From: Pyrrhosoma nymphula
Lineage: Eukaryota; Arthropoda; Insecta; Odonata; Coenagrionidae
Length of the DNA stretch: 64,000 bases
Reading direction: 5' to 3'
Assembly (NCBI GenBank): GCA_963573305.1
Contig: OY754327.1
Span: 178,196,386 to 178,260,385, forward strand
Within the stretch, counting starts at the first letter, position 1; every line of letters begins with the position of its first letter. Positions 10,401 through 22,261 of the stretch are shown one piece after another. The position numbers and the translations under genes are program-made. A model generated the notes under the pieces. That model had not been told where the DNA came from. It ran no database searches and worked only from the letters and a program-made list of their open reading frames with translations.

Positions 10401-10667
10401 ATGTGCGACGCAGCATATGCATCCACTCAATTCCATGTCTCTAGCGTGACTTTAATTGGAGGTATTTAAATCGCCCAGGGTGCCTTTTTTTCGCAAGCAG
10501 CGAAGAATTTGTGCAGACATTAGCCTATATATTTTTAGCATTGTAATCGCTTTTTTAAAAATTCAAAAAAATTATATTATATTTAAAATTGTTTATACTG
10601 TATCATTACAAATTTATACTAACATTTTTTCATGCCATTTATTTTTTCTGCTGTCCATATCCTATGT
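10401..10667. other. no gene recognised
   Basis: Very AT-rich spacer between the orphan transposon end and the broken piggyBac. It may include that element's 3' UTR on the minus strand. Confidence 0.4.
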
Positions 10668-11892
10668 TTAGTAGTTGACCTGAGTGTCGTATCGCTCAAA
10701 ACAGGGGTCTAGGCAGAGAGACGGTGTCCCTGGGCAGTTTCTACACCTGTATCTTGTTTCTTTTCTCTTTCCGTGTTTCGTACACACCACACACCTTCTT
10801 CTTCCAACTTTAAAAGTATCTGTTTTAGGATTTTCTTGAATGAAATGCTGACCTTTCAATCGCGTGCATTCAGTGTCGGTATCTGAGGGCCATCCTTTGC
10901 GCTTTTCTGAATTCTGCCCACGGTACTTGCCTATGATCTTGTTCACTAGGTCTATTCTGAACGATAGATGATCTTTCTTGTTTCCAGCCTTGCAGTAAAG
11001 AATGCAAGCATTCAACACAGCCGTATTTACTAAGTGGTTGAATAATATTTTATACCACACTTTTGTCCTTTTCCTTTCTAGCAAGAACGATTCTAATAGT
11101 AGATCTTTCATGTCTACACCACCTATTTATTTATTATAATCTATTACACAAGTAGGCTTATTTACCAATTCTAACCCACCCTTTCGACTTACGGGTTGCA
11201 TATCGTCTGAATGCTTAGTTGTCAGCATTGAGACATCGCGCTTATCTTTCCACTTCAACCAGAACTTCCAACTTACTTCAACTTCCAATTTACCACACTT
11301 TTCACTAATCACTTCTCCTTTCTTCAGATTCTTTTTTAAATTTATTGGTATACCTTTGCGTGTGATTCTAACTGTCCCAAAAGCATCTGTTGTCCTCTGA
11401 ACCAATCTCTGGAAAAGATCGGGATAACTATAATAATTGTCCATGTATACACATCTGCTCGAATCTAGTAGTTTCTCACACAAACTTAGAACAACTTTTG
11501 TAGAAAAAAGATGTCTTTGGTTATTTCGCAGCCTAATTTTGTTCCTGAGCCACTGTAAATTATAAAATTCCACAAATATCCTGCGGAATCACAAAGTTTA
11601 AACATTTTTACGCCAAACCGGGAAGCTTTCATGGGAATATACTGTTTCCACGAAAGCCTACCTTTCCACAACAGCAAGATTCATCGACACTGACTTCTTT
11701 ACCTGGGATATATACTTTCTGGAATTTATTTTTCAAATATTCACTTATTGGTAGAATTTTATACAATTTAGGATCTCCTTCCGCAATTTCCTTTTCGGTG
11801 TTATCTACAAAATGCAGAAATTTGGTCAGCAACGAAAACCTAGTAGTAGAGTTAAGTTTTGGGGGTGCCTCGACGACGAAGGTCATTTGCAC
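10668..11892 (-). pseudogene. piggyBac-type transposase, 5'-truncated and frameshifted
   Basis: The C-terminal two thirds of a piggyBac transposase that is distinct in sequence from the intact gene at 1215. Going 5' to 3' on the minus strand: a piece ending in the first catalytic motif (VSVDES, about 11690), a frameshift there, then KGRLSWKQYIPMKASRFGVK. The second-Asp region follows (CVYMDNYYSYPDLF, about 11420-11460). A break near 11120 falls where the third Asp motif should be. The tail (10668-11111) keeps the cysteine-rich domain (CVVCTKHGKRKETRYRC). The N-terminus is missing beyond 11892. Non-functional. Confidence 0.9.
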
Positions 11893-12137
11893 CTCAACAA
11901 AATGTTATCACTTCGTCAAAATTTTATTAAAATAAAAAAAGAAAGAGGCACTCCGGGAGTGCCGACAGAAGTGAAAACTTGAAATAACGTGAGCATTTTT
12001 GAATGTAGGGAATAATTTCTAATGAAGTGTTTTATTAATCAGTAGTAAGTAGTTTCATGTATATAATAAATTAAATATTCATTTATTGCGCTATTGTACA
12101 CAATTATTTTACATAAAAATTGTACACTTCAGAATAA

Positions 12138-12374
12138 TCAACTTTCATCCATTATTTCAACAACTCTTTCATCATCACCGCCATCATCATCGGCAATATC
12201 TAAAACTGATACAATAGGCTTATGGTAACTAAAGTAAGAAACGAATAATTTTGATTCGAATTTGCTTAAATGTCTTGTAAATACTGCATCAATAGTAGTT
12301 TTATATTTCGCTGTGCCAAGATTGCGATCATTAGACATCATTAAACCAAACTCACTATTTAAAAATTCAATCAA
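12138..12374 (-). pseudogene. fragment of an endonuclease/exonuclease/phosphatase-like domain
   Basis: A 78-codon open frame that contains TTIDAVFTRHLSKFESK and SYFSYHKPIVSV, then an acidic tail. This looks like the last strands of an EEP-fold nuclease (T-x-I-D ... S-x-H-x-P) as seen in large arthropod proteins that also carry PIF1-type helicase domains, some linked to Helitrons. That match is from memory. The helicase part is not visible here, and the start is not supported because the similarity begins inside the frame. Most likely a stranded terminal exon or fragment. Confidence 0.45.
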
Positions 12375-12808
12375 TGGTAGATTTTTATCGTCTGCAAAGT
12401 TTATGTTTATGTATATATGAATAAGCTACTCAAATTGAACGTATTAAAAGAAATTGAGTTATATTTTACTAACCTTCACTATTCTTGTATCGAGTACACT
12501 CTCCTGCACGAGTATGGACTATTATATTATCCGGAACAATATTTGTAGAAACCCAAATTGAATGAACTAAACCGAATATTAGATATATATAATGTAATAT
12601 GAATAAAATTATAATATAGTTTATTTGACGGTGACGCGAGTCCAATGGTTTGTACCCATCCACAAGTACTATGTATATAGCGAGTATACTGTGTATATAC
12701 AGAATATACATAATTATACATATATGTAGTAGCGGTGACGGTGACGCGAGTCCAATGTCTTTTACCCATCTACAAAAGTGCTCAACGCGACATAAGAAGT
12801 TTTCACTT
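12375..12808. repeat. AT-rich spacer with a 39-bp direct repeat
   Basis: 12627-12665 and 12737-12775 share the 39-bp unit GACGGTGACGCGAGTCCAATG..T..TACCCATC.ACAA with few differences, 110 bp apart. The interval is TA-rich with GTATATAC-type inverted motifs. No gene is supported. The repeat may be part of a small nonautonomous element. Confidence 0.7.
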
Positions 12809-12885
12809 CAATAAATAAATAAATAAATATAAACGACATAAGTTAAAATGGGCAAAATTAAAATAAAACGCCAGATATTGGTTCG

Positions 12886-15800
12886 TCACATATATTTTAA
12901 AAGCCCAGTCTCTTTTAAAAACAAAACTACACGGCTGACACAATCAGGGTCGTCGCTAAGGACATGTCCCAAGTCCCCCCTGATGTTTAGCCGGTCTCGC
13001 ACTGCACGGTATCTATCACAAACTGTCAGGAAATGCCTCACAGTAATGGGAGAGTCGCAATCCTCACAATGTGGTGGAATCTTCTCTTCTGTGAAGAGGT
13101 AAGAGTGGGTGAGGGGACAGTGCCCTTTCATCAACCGTGAGATGGCGACTTCTTCCCTGCGAGTCCTCCCGACAGATGTGGGCCACACTGATGTCACCGG
13201 CTTAATGGCGTGTAACTTATTTCCCACCAGGGATCGCCAGGTTTCTTTCCACTGTTTTAAGGCTACATTTCTTAACGTAGCCTTCAAGTCATCATGGGGT
13301 ACCAACGCAGATGCAATATTCGCGTCCTGGAGAGCCTTCTTTGCTGCAAGGTCTGCTCTCTCATTACCGGCTATTCCCAAGTGTCCGGGGACCCACACAA
13401 ACACGATTTTCACGTTCCTCTTGCTAAGTGATGGCAACGCGTGATGGATGTCTTGCACAAGAGGGTGGGACGGAGAAAAGCCGGTAATGGTCTGCAGAGC
13501 GCTCATAGAGTCGCTACAGACCAGGAAGGACGCATTCCTGCATTTTATCCCACCTAGTGCCATCTATATGGCGAAGAGTTCCGCTGTGTATACACCACAC
13601 AGCGTACTTAGCTTCGCACGAATGGCTCCATGTTGGGACGAGAAGACCGCACTTTCACAAGCACCCTCCGACTTCGATCCGTCCATGTATACGAGGATAA
13701 AGTCGGAGTGGTGGTGCAGGATCTCACTGAATCTGCATTGATACTCCATAGCAGTGGTTGACGACTTCTGACAATCGTGCAGGTCTAACCTGACCTGAGG
13801 TAGTGGTACCCCCCAAGGTGGGTCGGCCGAGGTCCCAACAGAGTACACTTCCGGAAGTGTCAAATCACTACCTTCCATAAAATCATTAAAAGCAATGCTT
13901 ACGGGTCTAGTTGCTTGAGTCCGCCTGTTAAAAATATTTAAAAAACGGGGGTTAAAAATTAAATTATAACTAGGATACGCTCTCATCGATAAAATCTTTG
14001 CAACATAGTTGCACATAAGGATGTTTCGGCGAGTACTCAACGGGGGCTCGCCGGCCTCTGGGTATAGGCTCAGGACTGGAGATGTCCTGAAGGCACCAGT
14101 TGCCAAACGGAGCCCCGCGTTGTGAACCGTATTCAACGGTTTCAAATAACTCTCGCGTGCAGAAGAGTAAACGAAACATCCATAATCTAAGCGCACCAGT
14201 GCTCTGTACAATAAAAGCATAGTGGAGCGATTGGCTCCCCACGAATGATTACATAAAAAGCGTAAAATGTTTAAAACTTTCGAACACTTATTCTTTAAAA
14301 TCATAATTTGTTCCCGCCAATTCAGGCGACTGTCAACAATTAAACCTAAAAATCGGATCGACTCTGTGTAAGGTAAAGTCCTACCACAAAGACGAATATC
14401 CGGTGGGGGTTCGTATACACGCTTGCCGTGGAAATGGAGGCATTTCGTTTTTTCAGCAGAAAAATGAAAGCCACTTCCCTTTGACCAATCGCTGAGTTTA
14501 TTAAGAGTCAACTGAATGACTTGTGCAGCACTGGCTAGTTTTGACGACTGGCAGAAAACGGCCAGATCATCTACAAACAGCGATCCCATTACTGGTGCTC
14601 TGAAACATTCCGTGGCGTCATTAATCGCAATAGCGAAAAGCGTCACGCTCAGTACAGAGCCTTGTGGTACTCCATTTTCCTGCACATAAAATTGGGATAA
14701 GTGATTGCCTATCCTCACTCTAAATACCCGATTTGTTAAAAAAAATTATAAAAAAGGGTAAATTTCCCCTAAAACCCCACTCGTGTAACTTTTTAAGTAT
14801 CTTCTGGCGCCAGACTCAGTCATATGCCTTCTCCAGGTCGAAGAATACGGCAATGACATGCTGGCGCAGAAGGAAGGCCTCCTCGATGAAGTTTTTGGCT
14901 CTGACAAGGTGATCGATTGTCGATCTATCTCGCCGAAACCCACATTGGACACTTGAAAGAAGGTTCCGTCGCTCCAACCACCAAACGAGCCGGCGGTTCA
15001 CCATTCTTTCCATTACCTTGCACAGGCAGCTGGTCAAGGAGATTGGTCTATAATTATTGGGAACAGCCCTGTCCTCTCCTGGTTTAGGAATTGGGACCAC
15101 TACAGATTCCCGCCAGGAGGTAGGAAAGCTTCCCTCAGCCCACACCTGGTTGAGGGTGCGGAGGCAATCCAACAACGCTGTCTCCGGAAGATTCCATAGA
15201 AATGCGTTGTGGACGCCATCCATTCCTGGCAAGGTGTCCTTAGAATCTGCAATGGCGGACTTCAATTCCCATAGCGAGAATGGCTCATTATATTCGGCAG
15301 ATTCTCGGCGCTCGGCTAAGTTCAATACGACAGATTCTGAGCGTTCCTTGATGGTCAAGAACGCTGCAAGGTAATTGGCGTCACTGCTGGTATTGGAAAG
15401 TGACTGCCCAAAGACTTTGCTTATCTCCTGGGGTGTACGAAGCACCCTGCCGTTATCTTCAATGTAAGAGATGCCGTGTACTTGCCGTGAACCAGCAATG
15501 CTCTTTAACCTGGTGTCCTGTTATTAATGGATGAGATGTAATTTATCCAGGAGGCCTTCTTTGCCTCCTTCACCACCCGTCGAGCTCCCGCTCGGATGCG
15601 ACGGAAGGAGGAAAGATTGTTGGCCGTGGGGAATTTACTAAAAATGCGTAAGGCACGTTTACGCTCCTTAATGGCCTTGGCGCACTCTTCATTCCACCAA
15701 GGTACCGCTGGTTGACGGATGCCGCTGCCCTTTGATAATGGGACGCTGTATTTGGCTGCTTCCAATATACTTGCGGTAAGCAGCTCAACGTTACACGTCC

Positions 15801-16553
15801 CGGCGCGTTGGTCATTGTACTCAAAACAAAAGGAATGTTTATAAACAGACCAATCGGCTTTGCGCACAATCCAGTTGTCTGAGAGAGTAAAATCTGGGTT
15901 AAAACTCAGTTCAGATCTGATTAAAATAGGGAAGTGGTCGCTTCCACAGAGATCTGTATGGACGGACATGTTGATTTTGGTGTAAAGACTGCTCGCACCA
16001 CCAATAAATCAATGGAGGAATACTCCCCGTCAAAAGAATTAAAACGGGTTTTATCTACATTATTTAGTAAAAAAAAGGTTAAAATCGTTAAAAAAAAAAG
16101 CTGGCTAAAATTCGCCCTCTCCTGTAGAACTTCCCCACAGGGGTCATGGGCGTTAAAATCGCCAAATAAAATTAATGGCCTTGGTAACTGATGGACAAGA
16201 GCATCTAGATTCCCAAGGCTCACCGGGGCACCTTCTGGCAGGTAAACCTTGCATAACGTTAATTTCCCATGCGCATGCACGGTCACGGCCACTGCCTGAA
16301 ACGGGGTGGTCAACTGCACTCCAGAAGTGTAAAGGGCTTCTCGAACAGCAATAGCCACCCCGGCCTGGGCTCGTTGGCCGCTTATGTCGTCGAACCTATA
16401 GACCGTATATCCCTTTAAAATGCCCTTGTCCGTAACTTTAAAATGTGTCTCTTGCAGACAAATGCAAGAGGGGTTAAAATCATTAATTAAAATGGCCAGC
16501 TCCTCCTTGTGCCGATAAAAACCATAACAATTCCATTGTAATGTAAAAACCAT
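12886..16553 (-). pseudogene. copy A ORF2: endonuclease, RT, RNase H
   Basis: Starts at the ATG complementary to 16551-16553. The EN domain comes first (QWNCYGFYRHKEEL, CLQETHFK, FGDFNAHD, about 16550-15900). The RT motifs follow (YRPISLTS; GVPQGSVLSV; FVDD near 14565). RNase H is next (YMDGSKSEG; the Asp-containing CSDSMSAL; WVPGHLGIAGNERAD), then a terminal CDSPITVRHFLTVC finger. Disruptions include a frameshift in the EN domain near 15940, gaps near 15470-15505, a frameshift in a T-run at about 14745 and a TAG at 13564 where relatives have Lys. RNase H after RT is typical of the I clade. The protein would nick DNA and prime reverse transcription; this copy cannot. Confidence 0.9.
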
Positions 16554-16643
16554 TATAAATATTTTAAATAAGAAAAAATTATAGATTAATTAGAATATAG
16601 ATAATTTAAAATTAGAGCAGCCAATGTCCACCACAGAAAGCAA

Positions 16644-16870
16644 TCAGCGCTTGAAGCGCTGTTTCCTTCCCTTGTTCCATATTCTCTGGATTTCTGTATC
16701 GGAAATACAGAAATCCTCGTCCATTGCCTCCGGCTGGGGTTTTCCCCCCTTGCTGGAGGGACCGGGGGAAGGTGTCTTCTCGCGCCTAGAGGGCGACACT
16801 CCGGTTGAGGTTTTAGGCGGGCTCTTCTTTGGAGAGCCCGCAGAGGTGGTTATATCCATTTTCTCTTCGG
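16644..16870 (-). pseudogene. copy A ORF1, C-terminal stub
   Basis: About 75 codons matching the C-terminus of the intact ORF1 of copy F (TSAGS..., RREKTPSPGPS, AMDED, ending KQRFKR). It is cut at the junction with copy B, so the zinc-knuckle part is missing. The ATG at 16857-16859 is an internal Met, not a start. Confidence 0.85.
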
Positions 16871-17352
16871 TAGGTAGGTAGGTTTTAGTTTATTGGGTGC
16901 GTCGACAGCTACGCTCATGTCGCGCCACGCACGATTCTATTTTTCAAGCGTTTCATAAAATAAACGATATGAAGCTATAAGGTATTTTCCGTTTACCGCT
17001 ATAAATAGAAATGAATTCTTATTTCAAACATTTAGAGTTTCATCAATATATTGGTTTGCCGTAAAAATTGCACTAAAGTACCGACACTAGATGAGCTGTC
17101 ACGAAGAACATTTTCCAAGTTACCTCGTATCACTAATTTCTCGCGGGCATCTCGGTACTTTACACATTCCGTTAGAATGTGAAGCACACTGAGGGGAGAG
17201 TCGCATTTATCACACTTCAGTGGGATTTTCTCGTCAGTAAAGAGATACGAGTGGGTCAGAGCACTATGTCCTATCCTCAAGCGGGTGATGGCCACCTCTT
17301 CCCTCCGATTATTTCTAATAGAAGAAGTCCACCCTGAAGTCGTTGATTTTAC
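16871..17352 (-). mobile_element. I-like LINE, copy B (short 3' fragment)
   Basis: Tail TAGGTAGGTAGG (plus strand, 16871-16882) sits against the body of copy A. The 3' hairpin is at 16897-16932. The only coding part is the ORF2 C-terminus at 17032-17352, open to the junction with copy C, with the Cys/His finger (CDKCDSPLSVLHILTEC). The whole copy is under 0.5 kb. Confidence 0.85.
16897..16932 (-). promoter_or_regulatory. 3'-terminal hairpin of LINE copy B
   Basis: GTGCGT and ACGCAC pair across a loop. Inside, CGACA and TGTCG can extend the stem. It lies just before the tail on the LINE strand, where LINE reverse transcriptases recognise their RNA. That role is inferred. Confidence 0.55.
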
Positions 17353-17376
17353 AGGTAGGTAGGATTTGATTAATGG

Positions 17377-17412
17377 GTGCGTCGACAGCTGTGGTCATGT
17401 CACACCACGCAC
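17377..17412 (-). promoter_or_regulatory. 3'-terminal hairpin of LINE copy C
   Basis: GTGCGT/ACGCAC stem with an inner GACA/TGTC pair, matching copy B in position and closely in sequence, just before the tail. Confidence 0.55.
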
Positions 17413-17490
17413 AATCCTGTATTAATCGTATTAGTTTTTACATAGTGAGCATTTTGAACCTATGTATTAAATTATTATATCTAAAATGTT

Positions 17491-19432
17491 CTAAAGTTTA
17501 TCTAAAAGGGTGGTTTGGCGTAAAAATTGTATTAACTTGTTTACATTCGCTGGGCTGTTACCAAGAACCTGCTGCATTGTACTACGAATGCCTAGTTTTT
17601 CACGTGCAACCCGATATTTAACACATTCCGTTAGAATGTGATGGACACTAAGAGGAGAGTCGCAGTCATCACACCTCGGTAGGATTTTCTCTTCAGTAAA
17701 GAGATATGAGTGCGTCAAGGCGCAGTGGCCTATCCTCAGGCGGGTGATGGCGACCTCTTCTTTCCGATTACTTCTGACAGAAGTGGCCCACGCTGGTGTC
17801 GTAGGTTTGACAGCCCGGAGTTTATTATATAATAGCTCTGCCCAGGTATTTTCCCATGTTTTTAGGGCTACATTTCGGAGTTTTACCTTGAGGTCTTCCA
17901 CGGTTACCAAAGGAGTTGTGATATTTGCTTTCTTCAAAGCATCCTTTGCTGCTGAATCGGCCTTTTCATTTCCCATAATGCCAACGTGTCCAGGAACCCA
18001 TATGAATGATATTCTTATTCCCTTGGTGTTAAGGGAGAAAAGGGCCGTTTTTATTTCCTGGGCAAGAGGATTGCTAGGGGATAAACGAGAAATTGCATGG
18101 AGTGCGCTACAGGAGTCCGAGCATATCAGGAATGCACCCCGGCTGCATTTTATTTCGGTAACAGCCATCTTAATGGCATACAGTTCTGCTGTGAATACCG
18201 AACAGGACGGGTCCAGTTTGGCTCTAACGACTCCATGGTATGCAGAAACCACAGAGCACCCACAAGAATTCTCCGACTTTGATCCATCTGTGTAGACGGG
18301 GGTGAAGTCGCGGAACTTTTCTAGGACTTCCCGGAAGAGGCACTGGTACTCCAAAGATGTGGTGGAGGATTTGCGGCAGAGTAAAAGAGTGTTAATAAAA
18401 TTTGGTCTTGGGATTGACCATGGCTGGAGTTTCAGGTACCCAGATGGGTACACGTCAGGAAGATTAAAACCTCTGTGGGTCATAAAATTATTAACACGTA
18501 TGTTAAGTGGCATTGTAGCCCTTCTCCTTCGATTAAAAACGTCTAAAAATCGGTGGTTAGTGATCACCTTAAAACATGGGTGAGTATTCTTTGATAAAAT
18601 CTTGGCAACATAGTTGCACATCAAAATTTCACGGCGGGTCACCAAAGGCGGTTCGCCGGCGTCAGAGTAAAGGCTCGAAATCGGAGATGTTCTGAAAGCG
18701 CCAGTTGCCAGCCGTAGCCCAGAATTGTGTACCGAAGTAAGCGGTCTTAAATATGACTCCCGTCCTGACGCATAGATTATTGATCCGTAGTCGAGTCGAC
18801 TACGGATTAATGACCGGTATAACATTAGCAACGAGGTGCGGTCTGCACCCCATGATGAATTGCTTAAAAACTTTAAAATATTTAAAATTTTAAAACACTT
18901 GTCCCTCAATAAATATACGTTTTCTCGCCAATTTAAGCGATGGTCTAGAGTCATCCCCAAGAATCGGATTGAGTCTACATACGGAAGAATTCTTCCATTC
19001 AGATGTAGCGCGGGCGGTGCATGAAATCCTCTCAGCCTGTGAAAATGCACACATTTCGTTTTGTCGGCGGAAAATCTAAAGCCGTTTTCGTGGGACCAAT
19101 TAGAGAGCTTGCTCACTGTGAGTTGAACTAATCCAGCTGAACTTTCTATTTTCGATGAACGGCAGAAAATTGCCAGGTCATCTACGAAAAGGCAGCCCAT
19201 TACAGGGGATTTAATGCACTCCATTACGTTGTTGATGGCCACGGCGAAACGCGTCACGCTTAATACGGAGCCCTGTGGTACTCCGTTAGCCTGAGAGTGG
19301 GCACGAGATAGGAATTTACCTATTCTGACCTTAAAACTCCGACCGATCAAAAAGTTTCGGATGAAAATCGGTAAGTTTCCCCTGAGACCCCAATTATGCA
19401 ACGTCATTAGGATTTTATGACGCCAGACTCTG
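17491..19432 (-). pseudogene. copy C ORF2, RT to RNase H (5'-truncated, otherwise open)
   Basis: About 640 codons with no stop. It begins within the RT (GVWRHKI at the junction, LHNWGLRGNLPIFIRNFL). The catalytic FVDD lies near 19180-19190. RNase H follows (YTDGSKSENS, AELYAIKMA, CSDSCSAL, WVPGHVGIMGNEKAD), then the terminal CDDCDSPLSVHHILTEC finger. The endonuclease and the N-terminal RT motifs are absent. It cannot work alone because of the truncation. Confidence 0.9.
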
Positions 19433-19458
19433 TAGTAGTAGTAGTATTATTATTTTTG

Positions 19459-19489
19459 GGTGCGTCGACTACTATGGTCATTTTGCACC
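19459..19489 (-). promoter_or_regulatory. 3'-terminal hairpin of LINE copy D
   Basis: GGTGC pairs with GCACC around a loop that contains GGTCAT, the same loop motif as in C, E and F. Position just before the tail. Confidence 0.5.
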
Positions 19490-19591
19490 ACTCTCATCCT
19501 TATAAGTACAAAATATAAATTACGAATAAAAAATTAAAATTTCGCTTGCCTACATGTGATAAAATGTGCAATTAAGCCTAAAACAGTGAAT

Positions 19592-22055
19592 TTATAATTT
19601 ATTTAAAACATTAATATCTTTTAAAAAAGCAATTACTCGGGTGAGACTATCAGGGGAGTCGCCTAGGATAGTTTCTAAGGTCCCGTTAACCTTATGTCTT
19701 TCTCGAGAAGACCGGTATTTTTCACACTCCGTCAGGATGTGTCGCACACTCAGAGAGGAGTCGCAATCATCACACCGAGGTGGAGTCTTCTCTTCTGTGA
19801 AGAGGTATGAGTGGGTCAGGGCAGTATGCCCTATCCTCAGACGAGTGATTGCGACTTCTTCCCTCCGGGTACTCCTGACAGAAGAGGGCCACACTGTTAC
19901 TACCGGTTTCACAGACCGAAGTTTGCTATTATGTATCTCCTGCCACGATTCTTGCCATCTGCCCATTGCTATGTTTCGAAACATAGATTTTAGGTCTTCT
20001 GCAGTTCCCTTGTTCGATACAATTTGTGGCATGTGCAGTGCTTCCTTTGCTGCTTTGTCCGCTCGTTCGTTACCAGCTATTCCCACGTGTCTCAAATACG
20101 ACTCCCGCCCTGACGCATAGATAATTGATCCGTAGTCAAGTCGGCTACGGACGAGTGACCGATATAATAAAAGCAATGTGGTGCGGTCTGCACCCCACGT
20201 CGAATTGCTTAGATACTTTAAAATATTTAAAGTTTTCAAACACTTGTCCCTCAATGAATATACGTGTTGTCGCCAACTTAGCCGATGGTCAAGCGTCATC
20301 CCTAGGAAACGAACTGAGTCCACATACGGAAGTATCCTTCCATTCAAACGCAGCGTGGGTGGGTCCTGATATCCCCTCAGCCTATGAAAATGAACGCATT
20401 TTGTTTTGTCGCTGGAGAACCTAAACCCATTTTCGCGAGACCATTGTGACAGCTTGTTAACAGTAAGCTGAATCAATCTGGCTGCACTTACAAGTTTCGA
20501 CGATCGGCAAAAAATTGCCAGATCATCCACGTAAAGGCAACCTAATACAGGGGCTCCGATGCACTCCATAACACTATTGATCGCCACTGCGAACAACGTC
20601 ACGCTCAATACGGAGCCCTGCGGAACTCCGTTAGCCTGAGGATGAGCACGATATAGGAATTTACCAACTCTTACCCTAAAGCTCCGACAGAGTAAGAAGT
20701 TACGGATAAAAATCGGCAAGTTGCCCCTAAGACCCCATATATGCAGTGTTGTTAGCATTTTATGGCGCCAGACTCTGTCATAAGCCTTTTCCATGTCAAA
20801 GAAAACGGTGATAACGTGTTGCCGTAGGAGAAAGGCTTCTTGTATGAAGTTTTCCGCTCGCACCAAATGGTCTAAGGTTGATCTGCCACGACGGAACCCA
20901 CACTGCGCGTTTGAAAGTAAGTCTCGGGACTCAAGCCACCAAACAAGTCGGCGATTGACCATTCTTTCCATGAGTTTACAAACGCAACTGGTAAGAGAAA
21001 GTGGTCGATAATTGTTGGGGTCACTCTTTTCCTTCCCTTGCTTGGGAATAGGTACAATCACGGATTCCCGCCATGATTGCGGGAAGGTACCCTCAGTCCA
21101 AACACGATTAAAGGCCTTGAGGACATCCACCAGTGCCAGTTCCGGAAGATTCCGGAAGAAGGCATTGAGGATGCCATCTGCTCCAGGGGAGCTGTCACGG
21201 GATTCAGCGATAGCGGAAGTAAGTTCCCATAATTGGAAAGGAGTATTGTACAGTTGCGTTCCGCCGCTCTCTTTAAAAGATAACTTCACTGTCTCAGTTC
21301 GGTGTTTAATATGAAGGAAACCTCGGTCATAGTTGTCATCACTGCATGTTTCTTCGAGTAAGCAGCCAAAAACCTCGCATATTTCGGAAAGCTTAGATAT
21401 TATATTTCCGTCAACATTTAGGCTATATATTCCATGATCTTGACGGCTTCCAGAGATGCAGCGGACTTTACGCCATACCTGTGAAATAGGTGTTCTGTTA
21501 TTTATGGTCGAGACGTACTCCATCCATGAGGTCTTCTTGGCGTTCTTAATCACCTGTCGTGCCTTGGCCCGTAGACGTCGAAAAGATACGAGATTCCTTT
21601 CCGTTGGGTATTTATTAAAAATCCGCAGGGCTTTCTTCCTTACTTGAATGGGCTTGGCGCACTCAGCATTCCACCAAGGAACTGCTGGTCGAGGTTTGAC
21701 TCCTTGGGAACGAGGGACGCTGCTTCCAGCAGCCTCGAGAATCCCTGTTGTCAACCGCTCTACGTTGCTAACACCATAGTTATGCTCGTCAAATTTAAAA
21801 TTAAAACATTTTTTATAGTTTGACCAATCGGCCTTGCGGACAATCCAATTGCCTTGTCGAATAAAATCGGGGTTAAAAGCATTTTCTTTAGCGACAAAAA
21901 GAGGAAAATGGTCACTACCACACAGGTCATCGTGAACTGATAGTTTTAATTTGGTCATGAGACTGCTTGAAGCCATACACAAATCGATGGAGGAGCAGTC
22001 ACCGTTATGGCAATTAAAGCGGGTTTTTTCCCCGTCGTTCAATAAGAATAGATTG
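19592..22055 (-). pseudogene. copy D ORF2, EN to RT joined to RNase H end
   Basis: About 820 codons open in one frame. They cover the last third of EN (FLLNDGEKTRF; SDHFPLF), the linker (VPWWNAECAK), complete RT motifs (YRPLSLTS; DMEKAYDRVW; GVPQGSVLSV; YVDD near 20530) and the thumb. At 20089/20090 the frame jumps from RESYLR straight to HVGIAGNERADKAAK, the last part of RNase H, and continues to the terminal finger. The catalytic first part of RNase H is lost but the frame is kept. The frame also continues upstream into the tail of copy E as far as 22117. Not functional as RNase H. Confidence 0.9.
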
Positions 22056-22078
22056 TAGTAGTAGTATTTGGGGTTGTG

Positions 22079-22109
22079 GGTGCGCCGACGGCCGAGGTCA
22101 TTTTGCACC
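22079..22109 (-). promoter_or_regulatory. 3'-terminal hairpin of LINE copy E
   Basis: GGTGC/GCACC stem with GGTCAT in the loop, the same position and core as copy D. Confidence 0.5.
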
Positions 22110-22261
22110 ACGTCCAATTTATAAATGCTGTCAATGCATTGAGCAGCTCTAGGCTCTTTGTTGCAACTGAAATAGTTTTAACTAAAGAGATAAACTAAAA
22201 TAGAAATAAGTATTTTAAAAAATACTTAAAATATATATAGGTAATATAAATAATAAAAATA

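Larger units (their letters stand above)
12809..16870 (-). mobile_element. I-like LINE, copy A (5'-truncated in ORF1)
   Basis: Minus-strand element with a complete ORF2 region and only the last ~75 codons of ORF1. Its 3' end is an AAAT-repeat (about 12809-12830), unlike the TAC or TAGG tails of B-F. Its truncated 5' end abuts the tail of copy B at 16870/16871 with no sequence between. It carries many lesions and is the oldest-looking member of the array. Confidence 0.85.
17353..19432 (-). mobile_element. I-like LINE, copy C (5'-truncated in RT)
   Basis: Tail AGGTAGGTAGG (17353-17363, plus strand) abuts copy B. The body runs to 19432, where it meets the TAG-repeat tail of copy D. The coding part (17491 to the junction) is open throughout. 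The copy therefore looks young although it is 5'-truncated. Confidence 0.87.
19433..22055 (-). mobile_element. I-like LINE, copy D (5'-truncated, internal deletion)
   Basis: The TAG-repeat tail (about 19433-19446, plus strand) abuts copy C. The body ends at 22055 against the tail of copy E. It starts inside the endonuclease domain and lacks about 0.77 kb between the RT thumb and late RNase H, judged against copy C. Confidence 0.87.

Noticed and set aside
12788..12842. CGACATAAG repeated on both sides of the AAAT microsatellite at the 3' end of LINE A
   Set aside because: It looks like a target duplication, but both copies are on the same side of the LINE, so it cannot flank the insertion; probably chance or a local duplication.
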